A stretch of 64,000 nucleotides of DNA from Flavilitoribacter nigricans DSM 23189 = NBRC 102662. GTDB lineage: Bacteria; Bacteroidota; Bacteroidia; Chitinophagales; Saprospiraceae. Of the stretch, positions 28,484 to 37,841 are shown piece by piece. Position numbers and translations under genes: made by a program. The notes under the pieces are model-generated. The model saw nothing but the letters and a program-made list of their open reading frames with translations, did not search any database and had not been told where the DNA came from. Each line of letters starts with the position of its first letter. Position 1 is the stretch's first letter. The DNA is taken from positions 186,001 to 250,000 of the forward strand of contig NZ_PDUD01000010.1 of assembly GCF_002646595.1 (NCBI RefSeq). The letters run 5' to 3'.

Positions 28484-30298
28484 CTATTCATCGATCCTGA
28501 TCCCCATCCGTTTCATCAGCAGGGTAGCATTAAAACTCTCGCTGACGCCTTTTTTGAGTTTGTAGTCGAAATCCAACTGACCGTCCTTGATCTCTACCTC
28601 GATGCGTAGGTTTTCGATCGCACCTCCCGCTTCGGCTTCCAGGCCGCCCAGTTCCAGATCGTGGGTAGCGATAAGCCCGCCACCCCTTTGCCGGATCAGT
28701 TGCCGGATCAAAGCTGCTGACCCCGTGTGCCGGTCTACGGAATTGGTGCCTTTCAGTATCTCGTCCAGCAGGAAGAAAACCGGGAGCTGTTCGTTATCGG
28801 GCTGATTCGCGGCATCCACCGCTTCGATGATCACCTTCAGTCGTTTCAATTCGGCGAAAAAAGAAGACGTACTCTCGTGCAGTGCATCCTGGGTGCGCAT
28901 GCTGGTATACACCTGCAGCGTGGGGAATTCCATCGCTTCGGCACATACCGGAGCGCCGGCCTGGGCCATGACCAGGTTCAGACCAATGGTACGCAGGAAG
29001 GTACTTTTGCCAGCCATATTGGACCCCGTGATGAGTTTTATGTGACCCCGGGTAGGCATCCGGAGATCGTTACCGACGCGCACGTTCCGATCCAGTAGGG
29101 GGTGCCCGATATTCTGTACCGCCAGTCTTGCTTCTTCATTCCATTCCGGCAGAATCCACACCGGATTATTGTACCAAACATTGCCGAAGCTGCTCAGCGC
29201 CTCGATCTCACTCAACACCACAAACCATTCGGGGAGGGAATGCTGCAGTCCGGCTTTCCATTTTTCCAGTCGGTAGACCCACTGCAGGTCCCAGAGACCG
29301 ATGATGTTGAGAAAAATGGCAAACACATTAAACCGGACATTGAGCTGGCTGATAATATACGCCAGGCGTTCGATGTGTTTGGAAGCGGGCTGTTCCTCCC
29401 GCCCCAGACGATCGTGCAATGCCCGTAGCAAGGGTGACTGAAAGGTATGACGCTCGATCTGGCGGATCAGCTTTCCGTAAACCGCCAGGGTTTCACCGGC
29501 GTGGGTGGTACGGCGGTGGGTAAAATTCACCTGCTCGATGGTTTTGCGTATGACGAGGGCCGGCGGGATCAGGAATACCAGCATGATCTGCCAGGGTAGA
29601 ACCGTCCACCAGAGCGCAATGCCGATAGCAAACCAGACCGGAGCCAGATAGAGCGCCAGACGCAGCCACCGGTTGTTCATTACGAAGGGCGGATCCTCCA
29701 GCCATTGTTGCAGCAGGTGCAGGTGCTCGGGGTCATCCTGTGCGTTGGCCCCGTAGGCCTGAAAATGCTGCCGCCAGTCGAGGCTGTCGCGCAGTTCGAG
29801 AATGGCCTCCTGTCGGGCACGGATGGCGTTGCCGTCAATCAGCGGTTCCAGGAGGTAATCCGCCAGACGGGCCTGTCCGATGGCCGTATTGGCGCGGCAG
29901 GTATACTGGAAGAAGGAATACTCTCCAAAGATATCGAGATCCAGTGCGTAGGGATGATCCATACTCAGAAAAGCCTTTCCGGTTGGAAATACCTGATACT
30001 TGTGTTGCACGGCATCGCCTTCGTAGCCGTTGATCCGGGCCAGAGATTCCAGGTGTTGCGCTTCTTCCTGGATGCGCTGGTGCCAAAGCACAAAACGATA
30101 AAATCCGGCGATAAAGGCCGCAATGAACAGGATCCCCCACCACCAGGCCAGGCTCCAGAGGAAAATGGTAAGCAATATGGCTCCAATAAAAAGTGCCAGA
30201 CGCACCAATGAGAGCCGGTCGTATCTTGCTTTCAGCTGGCCGGCTTCTTTTTCAAATTCAAGTCGGCGCTTTTCGTATAGATCTAATAGTTGTTGCAC
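28484..30298 (-). CDS. membrane-anchored MutS-family ATPase
   Basis: A 604-residue protein. It starts with a coiled coil and two hydrophobic helices (about 33-70), with a second hydrophobic pair at about 210-250, then a MutS-like clamp/lever region. The ATPase domain has GSNMAGKST (about 423) and Walker B FFLLDEILKGTNS (about 509), followed by THDLELGGL. It lacks the mismatch-recognition domain of MutS and the Smr nuclease of MutS2. This architecture recurs in Bacteroidota as a MutS-related protein with no known job. It is convergent with the WD40 gene. Confidence 0.85.
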   Translation of the reverse strand: MQQLLDLYEKRRLEFEKEAGQLKARYDRLSLVRLALFIGAILLTIFLWSLAWWWGILFIAAFIAGFYRFVLWHQRIQEEAQHLESLARINGYEGDAVQHKYQVFPTGKAFLSMDHPYALDLDIFGEYSFFQYTCRANTAIGQARLADYLLEPLIDGNAIRARQEAILELRDSLDWRQHFQAYGANAQDDPEHLHLLQQWLEDPPFVMNNRWLRLALYLAPVWFAIGIALWWTVLPWQIMLVFLIPPALVIRKTIEQVNFTHRRTTHAGETLAVYGKLIRQIERHTFQSPLLRALHDRLGREEQPASKHIERLAYIISQLNVRFNVFAIFLNIIGLWDLQWVYRLEKWKAGLQHSLPEWFVVLSEIEALSSFGNVWYNNPVWILPEWNEEARLAVQNIGHPLLDRNVRVGNDLRMPTRGHIKLITGSNMAGKSTFLRTIGLNLVMAQAGAPVCAEAMEFPTLQVYTSMRTQDALHESTSSFFAELKRLKVIIEAVDAANQPDNEQLPVFFLLDEILKGTNSVDRHTGSAALIRQLIRQRGGGLIATHDLELGGLEAEAGGAIENLRIEVEIKDGQLDFDYKLKKGVSESFNATLLMKRMGIRIDE

Positions 30299-30436
30299 GG
30301 TTTCAAAGGTAGGCTATCCCCGAGAGGGGGCAAAATGAATTTGGGCAAAGATCGATTAATTTCATTTGCGAAAGGATCAAACCCCAATTTCAATTTATGA
30401 ATTTGATTCTTATCTTCGAAGCTAAGAAACCGCTTT

Positions 30437-31753
30437 ATGGACAACCAACCATCCGCTGCTCCCAATACCCCGGAATGGCTCAAAAAACTGGAAGAAGAAA
30501 GCTGGCAGGCAGAACTGATCATTTCCGGACTGGCCATTTACGGCACCATGCAATTGCCCGATCTGGTAGAATGGCTTATGGATTGGAGCCTCGCTTCGCT
30601 GGAACAGAGCTATTTTTTGCTGCTTTACCTTTTCTTCACCTATCTGGGCCTGGGCGCTTATATGCTCATTTTTATTTTCATCGCTCACCTGGTACTGCGT
30701 ACGGTCTGGATCGGCCTGCTCGGCCTGAATTCGGTTTTCCCGATGGGTATTAATGAAAATTCCGAAACCTATTCCAAAAATTTCCTCCAACAGTTCAAGA
30801 CGGATCATTCGGGTGAAAAATCCCGTATTCGTCAACTCGATGACGTCTGCAGTATACTTTTTGGTTTTGGTGCCCAGCTGGTAATGATCTTTATGGCGAT
30901 CAACCTGGACATAGTCGTGGTCGGTGGCATTTGGTACCTGCTGGAAAGTTTTTTCGGTCCGACGGTGAGTAGCATTTTCGGACTGATCTTCCTGCTTACT
31001 TTTCTGGCTTATACGGTACTTTTCCTGATCAGCAACACCAAAAAATGGCGGGATAAGCCCTTTATAAAAAAATGGCAGTATCCGATCTACAAGCGGGCTT
31101 CCGGTATTTATCTGCACCTTTTTGCCAAACCGGCTTCTTATCTGGGAATGATCTTCCAGACCAATCTGAGTATGAAGCGCTACGCCGGCATGGTCGTACT
31201 GATCATGATCTTCGTGCTTTTTTTCTTCGGCAGTCGGTTCTTTAACTACCGTTTTCTCAGCTTTATGAAATCCGAGCGTTTATACGAGCATTTTGATCGC
31301 AGTGACCGCTTGATCCCCGAACACTACGCGAACCTGCGCACCGATGATCGTCGCCTGCTTTCCCTGGAACTGGAAAGCGATGTCATATCGGGTGATCTCC
31401 TGCGGGTATTTGTTCCCATGCTCTCCTCCGAATCCGACATCAGGCAGGAACTTTGCGGCGATTTTGATCCGGTGGGCAGCAGTCGGGAAAAGTCCGAACA
31501 GTGGCGCGCGTATTATACCGATTGTTACCAACAAATGCACCGTTTCTACGTCAACGATAGCCTGTACCGCGAACCGGAAATGATTAAATATATTCACCCC
31601 AATCAGGATGAACACGGCATTTTGGTTTACCTCCCGACCGCCAACTTTCGTAGCGGCCGTAACTTACTCCGGGTAGAAAAGATCGGACCGGAAAGGGATA
31701 GTGTTTTCCGTCAGATCCAGGCGGTGTTTTGGTTGGAACAAGCCGGAGATTAG
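30437..31753 (+). CDS. multi-pass membrane protein of unknown function
   Basis: A 438-residue protein that I do not recognise. About five predicted helices lie near 56-78, 76-97, 138-158, 178-198 and 250-266. They are followed by a soluble C-terminal domain of some 170 residues rich in charged and aromatic residues, with two isolated Cys (QELCGDFDP and YYTDCYQQMH). There is no signal peptide. The C-terminal domain is probably periplasmic if five helices is correct. It is divergent from the MutS-like gene and convergent with the GH5 gene, whose ends overlap by four bases. Confidence 0.75.
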   Translation: MDNQPSAAPNTPEWLKKLEEESWQAELIISGLAIYGTMQLPDLVEWLMDWSLASLEQSYFLLLYLFFTYLGLGAYMLIFIFIAHLVLRTVWIGLLGLNSVFPMGINENSETYSKNFLQQFKTDHSGEKSRIRQLDDVCSILFGFGAQLVMIFMAINLDIVVVGGIWYLLESFFGPTVSSIFGLIFLLTFLAYTVLFLISNTKKWRDKPFIKKWQYPIYKRASGIYLHLFAKPASYLGMIFQTNLSMKRYAGMVVLIMIFVLFFFGSRFFNYRFLSFMKSERLYEHFDRSDRLIPEHYANLRTDDRRLLSLELESDVISGDLLRVFVPMLSSESDIRQELCGDFDPVGSSREKSEQWRAYYTDCYQQMHRFYVNDSLYREPEMIKYIHPNQDEHGILVYLPTANFRSGRNLLRVEKIGPERDSVFRQIQAVFWLEQAGD

Positions 31754-33048
31754 GGCCAGGAAGAAATGGCCGGCCGGATCTCCCCCGCTGCACATTTCTC
31801 CGCGTACCGCTTAATAACCCGCAAAGTCGAATCATCCCGGTCGTATACCGAATACCAGCCCTGATGTTCGTGCGGTGGATCACCAATCAGATCGTCTCCT
31901 GCAGCCCAGATTACCTCCGGTGCACCCGGTCTGCCCTGCCCGCCCCAGGCCCAGAAATTGCAGCCGGCCATGGCGGTTCCCCGTTCGGCCAGTTGGTAGA
32001 TGTGCTGGAAGATATCCCCGTAGTACTGATCCCGCTGCCGGGTAGTGGCCGCCGGATCGTGATCTCCCAGATCGCGGGCAATCCCGAATTCCTCCAGGAC
32101 GATCGGTTTTTTTAATTTTTCGGCTTTTTTCAGATGCCGGTCGATGTAAGCAACGGCTTTGGCCAGCGCCCGCTCGTAAGTGGCCTCGTGTTGTTCCGGA
32201 TCGTACCAGCCCCAGTTCTGGATCCAGATGTGAATGGTGGTATAATCAATGAGGTCCGGCGCGTGGTCCCGGCGGAAGTGATTGCCCGTCGGGCCGGCGG
32301 TATTTCCTTCGCTACCAATACTCACGAGGTGGTTGGTATCGATCGATTTGATCAGTTTGGCCGTCCGCTTGATCCACCGACGGTAGGCACGGGGACGAAA
32401 TATGCCCCGGGGTTCGTTTGCCAGTTGCCAGCTCATGATGGTGGGATCATCGCGGTAGGCCTTGCCCGTCAGGCTATTCACCCGACCGACGATCTTGCGG
32501 ATATGCTCATCGAAAGCCGTCATGGCCAGTTGATTTTTATAAAAGCGGGAACTGTAGCGGGCAAAGGTAAACCAGCTCCCCCCTTCCGCCGGTGGCGGGT
32601 AAGGGATCTCGCTACCACCAAACCAGCGATGATACTGGGCGAACCCACCCGACCAGGGCCAGAAATTATTCAGGCAAACGACGGCGGTCATCTTCCGCTT
32701 CCCCATCTCCAAGAGCAGAAAATCCAGGCCTTCCAGCAGTGCCTCGTTGTAAATCCCCGGAGCGGGTTGCAGACTGGGATCTACCCGCCAGGGCGCTCCG
32801 TCCGGACCTTCGCTACCGGCCATGATCCGTAGATTGGTGATGCAAAGCGCTTCCAGCTGGTCGAGTTCCTTACGCAAACGCTCCCGGTTGCCGGGGGCGG
32901 AAGGCGCTCCCAGATGCATACCGTACCAGAAGTTGGCCCCTAAAAAATAATAGGGTTTTCCATCCCGGTAGAAGTGGTTGCCCCGGACCTCGACAATCGA
33001 TTGAGCCGACAAACTAACTGACATTAGCAAAAAGAATAAGGTCTTCAA
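31750..33048 (-). CDS. secreted GH5-family mannanase/cellulase-like glycoside hydrolase
   Basis: A 432-residue precursor with the signal peptide MKTLFFLLMSVSLSAQ. The TIM barrel shows the clan GH-A pair: the acid/base Glu212 in SWQLANEPRG and the nucleophile Glu320 in PIVLEEFG. The arrangement, with an N-terminal FYRDGKPYYFLGANFWYG and a WPWSGG loop, is closest to the GH5_7 beta-mannanases. It probably cleaves beta-mannan outside the cytoplasm. No T9SS tail or carbohydrate-binding module is visible. Another GH5 subfamily remains possible. Confidence 0.87.
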   Translation of the reverse strand: MKTLFFLLMSVSLSAQSIVEVRGNHFYRDGKPYYFLGANFWYGMHLGAPSAPGNRERLRKELDQLEALCITNLRIMAGSEGPDGAPWRVDPSLQPAPGIYNEALLEGLDFLLLEMGKRKMTAVVCLNNFWPWSGGFAQYHRWFGGSEIPYPPPAEGGSWFTFARYSSRFYKNQLAMTAFDEHIRKIVGRVNSLTGKAYRDDPTIMSWQLANEPRGIFRPRAYRRWIKRTAKLIKSIDTNHLVSIGSEGNTAGPTGNHFRRDHAPDLIDYTTIHIWIQNWGWYDPEQHEATYERALAKAVAYIDRHLKKAEKLKKPIVLEEFGIARDLGDHDPAATTRQRDQYYGDIFQHIYQLAERGTAMAGCNFWAWGGQGRPGAPEVIWAAGDDLIGDPPHEHQGWYSVYDRDDSTLRVIKRYAEKCAAGEIRPAISSWP

Positions 33049-33060
33049 AAGAAATTAATT

Positions 33061-33068
33061 TACTTTTG
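33061..33068 (+). promoter_or_regulatory. candidate -7 box of the 33119 gene
   Basis: TACTTTTG fits TAnnTTTG exactly, 51 bases before the start codon. Its left part also forms the arm of a hairpin (TTACTTTT at 33060-33067 with AAAAGTAA at 33103-33110) that ends in CGTTTTTT right before the ATG. Confidence 0.4.
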
Positions 33069-33118
33069 GAACTGGAAACTGCCCGGATATTGAGCTTCCA
33101 ATAAAAGTAACGTTTTTT

Positions 33119-33700
33119 ATGGCTCGTGTAAAGCTGACTCCCGAACTAAAGAAAGCAATCAGTGCTCTATCCTCCAAAGAAAAGGATAGGCTGTTATTCC
33201 GTCTGATCCCAAAAGATGAGATACTCGTAGCTCAACTGGAATACCAGTTGCTGGAGGAAAGTGCCACCGTCGAACTGCGACGGGACAACATGCGCAATAC
33301 GATCGAGAGGTCGCTGCAGCGCGCCGCCAACAATTATTATTCGCCCGGCTATTTATTACTGGATATCCGGGCCATCAGTGGCCGTATCAACCGCCACGTT
33401 AAGATTACCAAGGATAAATACGGCGAGGTTGAGCTCAATCTATTTATGATCAACCGGACCCTCGAACTGCTGGGAAGTCAACTGCGCTTCGCCAGCCCCT
33501 GGCACTCCCGCACCCTGAATGAATACGTTGCCAAGCGGATACTTAAACTGCTTAAACTGCTGGAAAAGATCCCGGAGGATTATCATGCAGATTTCCGGCC
33601 GGCTTTCCAGGATCTCGCCGATGCGTTGGGACAGCAGGGGAATTTTATCCGGGTAGCTAAAAATCTCCAACTGGACCTCAAAATGCTCACTGATCTGTAA
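33119..33700 (+). CDS. conserved-looking hypothetical cytoplasmic protein
   Basis: A 193-residue protein with no signal peptide or membrane helix, mostly alpha-helical and rich in Lys, Arg and Leu. It starts MARVKLTPELKKAISALSSK and contains SPGYLLLDIRAISGRINRHV and a repeated Leu-Lys stretch (RILKLLKLLEKIPED). No family is recognised. It could bind nucleic acid given its net charge, but nothing proves it. It lies 123 bases upstream of the XRE regulator on the same strand and may share its transcript. Confidence 0.7.
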   Translation: MARVKLTPELKKAISALSSKEKDRLLFRLIPKDEILVAQLEYQLLEESATVELRRDNMRNTIERSLQRAANNYYSPGYLLLDIRAISGRINRHVKITKDKYGEVELNLFMINRTLELLGSQLRFASPWHSRTLNEYVAKRILKLLKLLEKIPEDYHADFRPAFQDLADALGQQGNFIRVAKNLQLDLKMLTDL

Positions 33701-33787
33701 AATGATCTTGATCCGGCCTGCGTCGGTTCTACTGTACCAATAAGCCGGGGAATCCCGGCAATCCGCTATACCCTCCGAAAATCCTAT

Positions 33788-33799
33788 GCGAATATTCGC
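33788..33799. promoter_or_regulatory. palindromic candidate operator of the XRE regulator
   Basis: GCGAATATTCGC is a perfect 12-base palindrome, 23 bases before the start codon of the XRE gene and just upstream of the TATTTTTG box. Autoregulation through this site is inferred. Confidence 0.5.
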
Positions 33800-33809
33800 T
33801 TGAAACTAG

Positions 33810-33817
33810 TATTTTTG
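33810..33817 (+). promoter_or_regulatory. candidate -7 box directly before the XRE start codon
   Basis: TATTTTTG fits TAnnTTTG. It ends only five bases before the ATG at 33823, so a transcript from it would be leaderless or nearly so. No -33 element at the right distance is present. Confidence 0.35.
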
Positions 33818-33822
33818 GATCA

Positions 33823-35292
33823 ATGAGTAACAAGACCCAAAACGAACGGATTATTTTTGGCCTGAAAGTCAAACAGCTTCGGCAGGAAAAGGGCCTTTCT
33901 TTTGCCGATATGGCCAAGAAGTCCAAAATGTCCGTTTCCTACCTGAACGAGATTGAAAAAGGGAAAAAATATCCTAAAGAAGATAAGATCCACCAGATCG
34001 CGAATGCGCTGGACGTCAGCTTTAACGAATTGACTTCCCGGCAACTCAGCCGCAATCTGGAACCGGTCAACCAGTTACTCCAATCCAACTTTCTCAACGA
34101 ACTTCCACTCGATCTCTTTGGTATTGAACTCAGCAAGGTGGTCGAGATCATTGCCAACGCTCCGGTGCGGGTGGGCGCCTTCATTTCCACCCTATTGGAA
34201 TTGTCCAGAAGCTACGCGTTGAAGGAGGAAAACTTTTACTTTGGCGCCCTACGTTCTTTTTTGGAACTGAATTCCAATTACTTCCCCGAGATAGAAGCAG
34301 CCGTAGATCGTTTCTGCCAGGAGCATCAGATCCCCAAAGGCCGGCCTATTCCCGTGGAAACCCTGCAGCGACTACTGGAAAATCAGTTCGATTATAAGAT
34401 CGTGGAAAACGGGCTGGATCCTTATCCCGAACTCCAGGGACTACGCTCCGTCTATGTGCCCGAGCGCCGGGAATTGTTGCTCAACAGTCAGCTCAGTCCG
34501 AAACAGAAGGCTTTTACCTACGGAAAGGAAATGGCCTTTCAGTATATGAATATGGAGGAAAGGGCATTTACCTCTTCCCTGATGCGCATCAATCAGTTTG
34601 AAGAAGTGCTCAACCACGCCCGGGCTACCTACTTTTCCGTTGCTCTGCACATGCCGCTGGCCATGTTTGTGGATGATATCCGGGCTTTTTTCCGGCGAAA
34701 AACCTGGAACGGGGAAGCTTTTCTGGGCATTATGAACAAGTATCTGGCCAATCCGGAAATGTTCTATCACCGCCTGACCAATGTGCTGCCCGAATTTTTT
34801 GGTCTGGACAAGTTATTTTTCCTGCGTTTCGCCCACGATCTGCGACAGGACCAGTACGATATTGACCGGGAACTGCACCTGAGTCATCGCCACCATCCCC
34901 ACAGTAACGGACTGTTCGAACACTACTGCCGCCGCTGGATCGCGCTTTCCATGCTGGAGGAACTGAGAAAAGACGATTCCGGAAAGATCATTGTCGGCAT
35001 CCAGCGTTCCCGGTATATCGGTACCGAGGATGAATATTTGTGTCTCACCATCGCCCGGCCTTCCTATCCGGACCCCCAAAAGAACGTTAGCGTTACCCTC
35101 GGGCTTAAAGTTACCGATGAATTGCGGTCGACCATCGGTTTCCTGGACGATGAAAAGATCCCTTTCCGTATGGTCAATAAGACCTGTGAACGCTGCTCTC
35201 TGACCGATTGTAAGGAACGTGCGGCGCCACCCATCGTAGCGGATCGCCGCCAGCAATTCAAAGCGATACAAAAACGGTTGCAGGAGCTTTGA
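33823..35292 (+). CDS. XRE-family regulator of the RamB/ScfR (short-chain fatty acyl) type
   Basis: A 489-residue protein. The N-terminal XRE helix-turn-helix (about 10-65) reads VKQLRQEKGLSFADMAKKSKMSVSYLNEIEKG when read across two segments. The middle region aligns with the ImmA/IrrE-like domain, but the HExxH metal motif is replaced by YGKEMAF, so protease activity is unlikely. The C-terminal domain carries a four-Cys-like segment (CERCSLTDC), as in DUF2083 short-chain-acyl-CoA-responsive regulators. These control acetate or propionate metabolism elsewhere. The real targets here are unknown; a palindrome upstream suggests autoregulation. Confidence 0.82.
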   Translation: MSNKTQNERIIFGLKVKQLRQEKGLSFADMAKKSKMSVSYLNEIEKGKKYPKEDKIHQIANALDVSFNELTSRQLSRNLEPVNQLLQSNFLNELPLDLFGIELSKVVEIIANAPVRVGAFISTLLELSRSYALKEENFYFGALRSFLELNSNYFPEIEAAVDRFCQEHQIPKGRPIPVETLQRLLENQFDYKIVENGLDPYPELQGLRSVYVPERRELLLNSQLSPKQKAFTYGKEMAFQYMNMEERAFTSSLMRINQFEEVLNHARATYFSVALHMPLAMFVDDIRAFFRRKTWNGEAFLGIMNKYLANPEMFYHRLTNVLPEFFGLDKLFFLRFAHDLRQDQYDIDRELHLSHRHHPHSNGLFEHYCRRWIALSMLEELRKDDSGKIIVGIQRSRYIGTEDEYLCLTIARPSYPDPQKNVSVTLGLKVTDELRSTIGFLDDEKIPFRMVNKTCERCSLTDCKERAAPPIVADRRQQFKAIQKRLQEL

Positions 35293-35383
35293 CCCGATCC
35301 ATCAGTACCTGACAACCGGATCCTTAATCGCACTAAATAACGCCGGAAACGCTATTCGGACTGTTTCATTCCACATTTACGCT

Positions 35384-35391
35384 TATTTTTG
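35384..35391 (+). promoter_or_regulatory. candidate -7 box for smpB
   Basis: TATTTTTG fits TAnnTTTG exactly and lies 126 bases before the smpB start. A -33 TTG is not clear, so support is modest. Confidence 0.35.
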
Positions 35392-35516
35392 AGATTGGAA
35401 ACGCAGGAGAATAGGTATTTGAACTTTTAATCCTCCCGAAACGTTTCGGAACAAAGCATTGACAGCACAGCAAGGCCGGAGTATGAATACCGAGCCCGAA
35501 ATACGATAAACAAAGA

Positions 35517-35981
35517 ATGGCAAGCGAGAAGAAACCGACACTGGAGATAATCAACCGTAAAGCAACCTTCGAATACCACTTCATTGATACTTATGAAGCC
35601 GGCATTGTGCTGCAGGGTACCGAAATTAAATCGATCCGGAAAGGTCAGGCTAACCTGCGGGATGCATACTGTGTATTTAAAAAAGGGGAGTTGATCATTC
35701 GCAGCCTTTTCATTGCCGAATATGCCCACGGGAACCAGTTTAATCACGATACCCGTCGCCCTCGAAAACTGCTGCTACGTCGCGGCGAATTACGCAAACT
35801 GGAAAAGAAAGTAAAGGAAAAGGGATTCACCATTGTTCCCTACCGATTGTACCTGACGGAAAGAGGGTTTGCCAAGCTGGAGATCGCACTGGCCCAGGGT
35901 AAAAAGAGCTACGACAAACGCGAATCCATCAAACAGAAAGACCTCAAACGGGACATGGCCCGGATCAAAAAAGCGTATTAA
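35517..35981 (+). CDS. smpB: SsrA (tmRNA)-binding protein SmpB
   Basis: A 154-residue protein of family length. Diagnostic blocks are NRKATFEYHFIDTYEAGIVL, GTEIKSIRKGQANLRDAY, RPRKLLLRRGEL and a basic tail YDKRESIKQKDLKRDMAR. SmpB delivers tmRNA to stalled ribosomes in trans-translation. I looked in the flanks for the tmRNA gene and did not see it. The gene stands alone on this strand before the convergent peptidase gene. Confidence 0.97.
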   Translation: MASEKKPTLEIINRKATFEYHFIDTYEAGIVLQGTEIKSIRKGQANLRDAYCVFKKGELIIRSLFIAEYAHGNQFNHDTRRPRKLLLRRGELRKLEKKVKEKGFTIVPYRLYLTERGFAKLEIALAQGKKSYDKRESIKQKDLKRDMARIKKAY

Positions 35982-36041
35982 AGTATCTGATCTGGGGCCA
36001 TCTGAGGCAACAGCAATTTTCCCTCCAGCCAGCCCGGGCTA

Positions 36042-37775
36042 TTAATTCCCAATAACACTGATCGCGGCTTCTGCTTTCTCATCCACCGCTTCCACTGCAT
36101 CGTTAATATGCTTGCGCAGGCTTTTAGGCATCTGCGAAATCAGAATGTCGCTCACTTTGGGCAGCGCCACCCGATACCAATTGCGCCAGCTTTGCAGAAT
36201 GCGTTGTTCCTCTTCCCGATCCTGACCATCTTTTACCGCCTGTATCGACAGGTCCAGTTCCGCATCCAACCTTTTTAAGGCCGCTTTTTTGGTAATATCC
36301 AGTACGGATTGAGCTGCATTTTTTGTTCCTGCCGTCAACAGAAAGCCGCAGCTCAGCGCACTGCACCCCACATTTTTAAGGGTCTGCGCCGAAACTTTGT
36401 CGATCCGGTCGGCATCCGTGTGGTAAAATACATCCGTAAAGTGCCAGAACAGCAATCCCGGTATCCGGGCATCGAGGAAAGGCTGGTGATCACTTCCCCC
36501 TTCGAAAGGATTGGTGTTGACTGTCCAGTTGGTTCGCAAAGCCTGCCGGCGACAGATCCCCTCCACTACATCGTTAAAATAGTGGGGATTGAAGTTCTCT
36601 TCGCTTACCGGACTGGCGCCCCATTCGGTATGCTTATCGGTACCGCGGGTCCAGATAGCCGATGGGTCCGGCATTTTTTCGATAAGAAAAGTCCCACCGG
36701 TCTTTTCCGTATCCTCTCCGACCATATCCATGCTCATACCCCAGCCGATGCCTTTGGCCCGTGCCTCATCTTCCTGGATATAACGCCGGGTGGCGCGGAT
36801 CTCATCTCCCCAGATAAAAGTCAGCGTACGGGCGGGTCGAACCTTGCCGGTCTGAAAGAGCCTGGCCGCTACCCGGGCCATTTCCGAAAGCGCCCCAACT
36901 CCCGAAGCATTGTCATTGGCGCCCGGCTCCTGCACGTGCGCACTGTAAACGAAACGTTCCTCCGGCAATTCGGTACCGGGGATCTCAGCGATGAGAGTAA
37001 GTTCTTCGCCCGGGCTGATGCGGGTTTGGATATTGACGCGGACCCGCACCGGTCCGGCTTCCAGCGCCTGCAGAAGGTTTGATCTGGCGGCGTAAGACAG
37101 GTTAATGGCCCAGGATTCGAATTCGGTATTGAACGGAATGGAGGAAAAGGGGATCGAATTCGGAAATCGCTCGGGCTGATTATAGTTGGGAATTCGATAG
37201 GCCAATACGCCCAGTGCCCCAAATTTTTCCACGGCAATCCGGTACAGGCTATGACTGTGGCAATCGGCCATAACGATCTTTCCCCTGACGTCCATTTTTT
37301 CTAATGCTTCCGGATCACAGCCCGGCAGATAAACCACTTCCGCTTCTACCCCATCCGCCGGAGTAGAGAAAGAGTTGATCGCGATCATATTGCGGTTGGA
37401 AGAAAAGGCCAGCAGGGGTTCTTTTTTGCCGACGATCCGTAGACTGGCATCCTGCGGTTCCCACGCCGGCAATCTCAGCGGGTTGCGCTCAATGCGGTAG
37501 GTCATTCGGTCCGCTAACGGTTGCTCTGAAGCTTCAAAACCGGCTTTTTGTAAAATTCGCTGCACGTAATAGATACTGGAATCGAAACCGGCATTACCCG
37601 GCAGACGCCAGCGCTCGGACACGTAGGCCGTAGTCTGAAGAGCGGTTTCGCCCGAATATTCGGCATTGATCAGATCCAGATATTGATCGATCTGACGGTA
37701 GGTGGTCTGGCCGGCCAGGCTCTGAGTCGTAAAGATTAGAATGGCCAGAGCCAGAAGTCGGGAGATGGTCTGCAT
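36042..37775 (-). CDS. secreted M28-family metallopeptidase
   Basis: A 577-residue precursor with a signal peptide ending SLAGQ. A protease-associated-like domain (VVYLPGCDPEALEKMDVRGKIVMADC) precedes the M28 catalytic domain. Candidate zinc ligands are the His in VYSAHVQEPGANDNASG with the Asp of the same block, the Glu in IWGDEIRATR, the Asp in MSMDMVGED and the His in FYHTDADRIDKV. Usual products are aminopeptidases or carboxypeptidases in the periplasm or outside the cell. The C-terminal 90 residues are helical. Substrate preference is not visible. Confidence 0.87.
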   Translation of the reverse strand: MQTISRLLALAILIFTTQSLAGQTTYRQIDQYLDLINAEYSGETALQTTAYVSERWRLPGNAGFDSSIYYVQRILQKAGFEASEQPLADRMTYRIERNPLRLPAWEPQDASLRIVGKKEPLLAFSSNRNMIAINSFSTPADGVEAEVVYLPGCDPEALEKMDVRGKIVMADCHSHSLYRIAVEKFGALGVLAYRIPNYNQPERFPNSIPFSSIPFNTEFESWAINLSYAARSNLLQALEAGPVRVRVNIQTRISPGEELTLIAEIPGTELPEERFVYSAHVQEPGANDNASGVGALSEMARVAARLFQTGKVRPARTLTFIWGDEIRATRRYIQEDEARAKGIGWGMSMDMVGEDTEKTGGTFLIEKMPDPSAIWTRGTDKHTEWGASPVSEENFNPHYFNDVVEGICRRQALRTNWTVNTNPFEGGSDHQPFLDARIPGLLFWHFTDVFYHTDADRIDKVSAQTLKNVGCSALSCGFLLTAGTKNAAQSVLDITKKAALKRLDAELDLSIQAVKDGQDREEEQRILQSWRNWYRVALPKVSDILISQMPKSLRKHINDAVEAVDEKAEAAISVIGN

Positions 37776-37841
37776 GTGGTAGTGGATTGTTCAGTAGATC
37801 TGTCGGTACGGAATAGCGGCTGCCAATCTCGTATTTTCGGT

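Noticed and set aside
35293-36041. tmRNA gene next to smpB
   Set aside because: No tRNA-like ends or tag-reading frame was visible in either flank.
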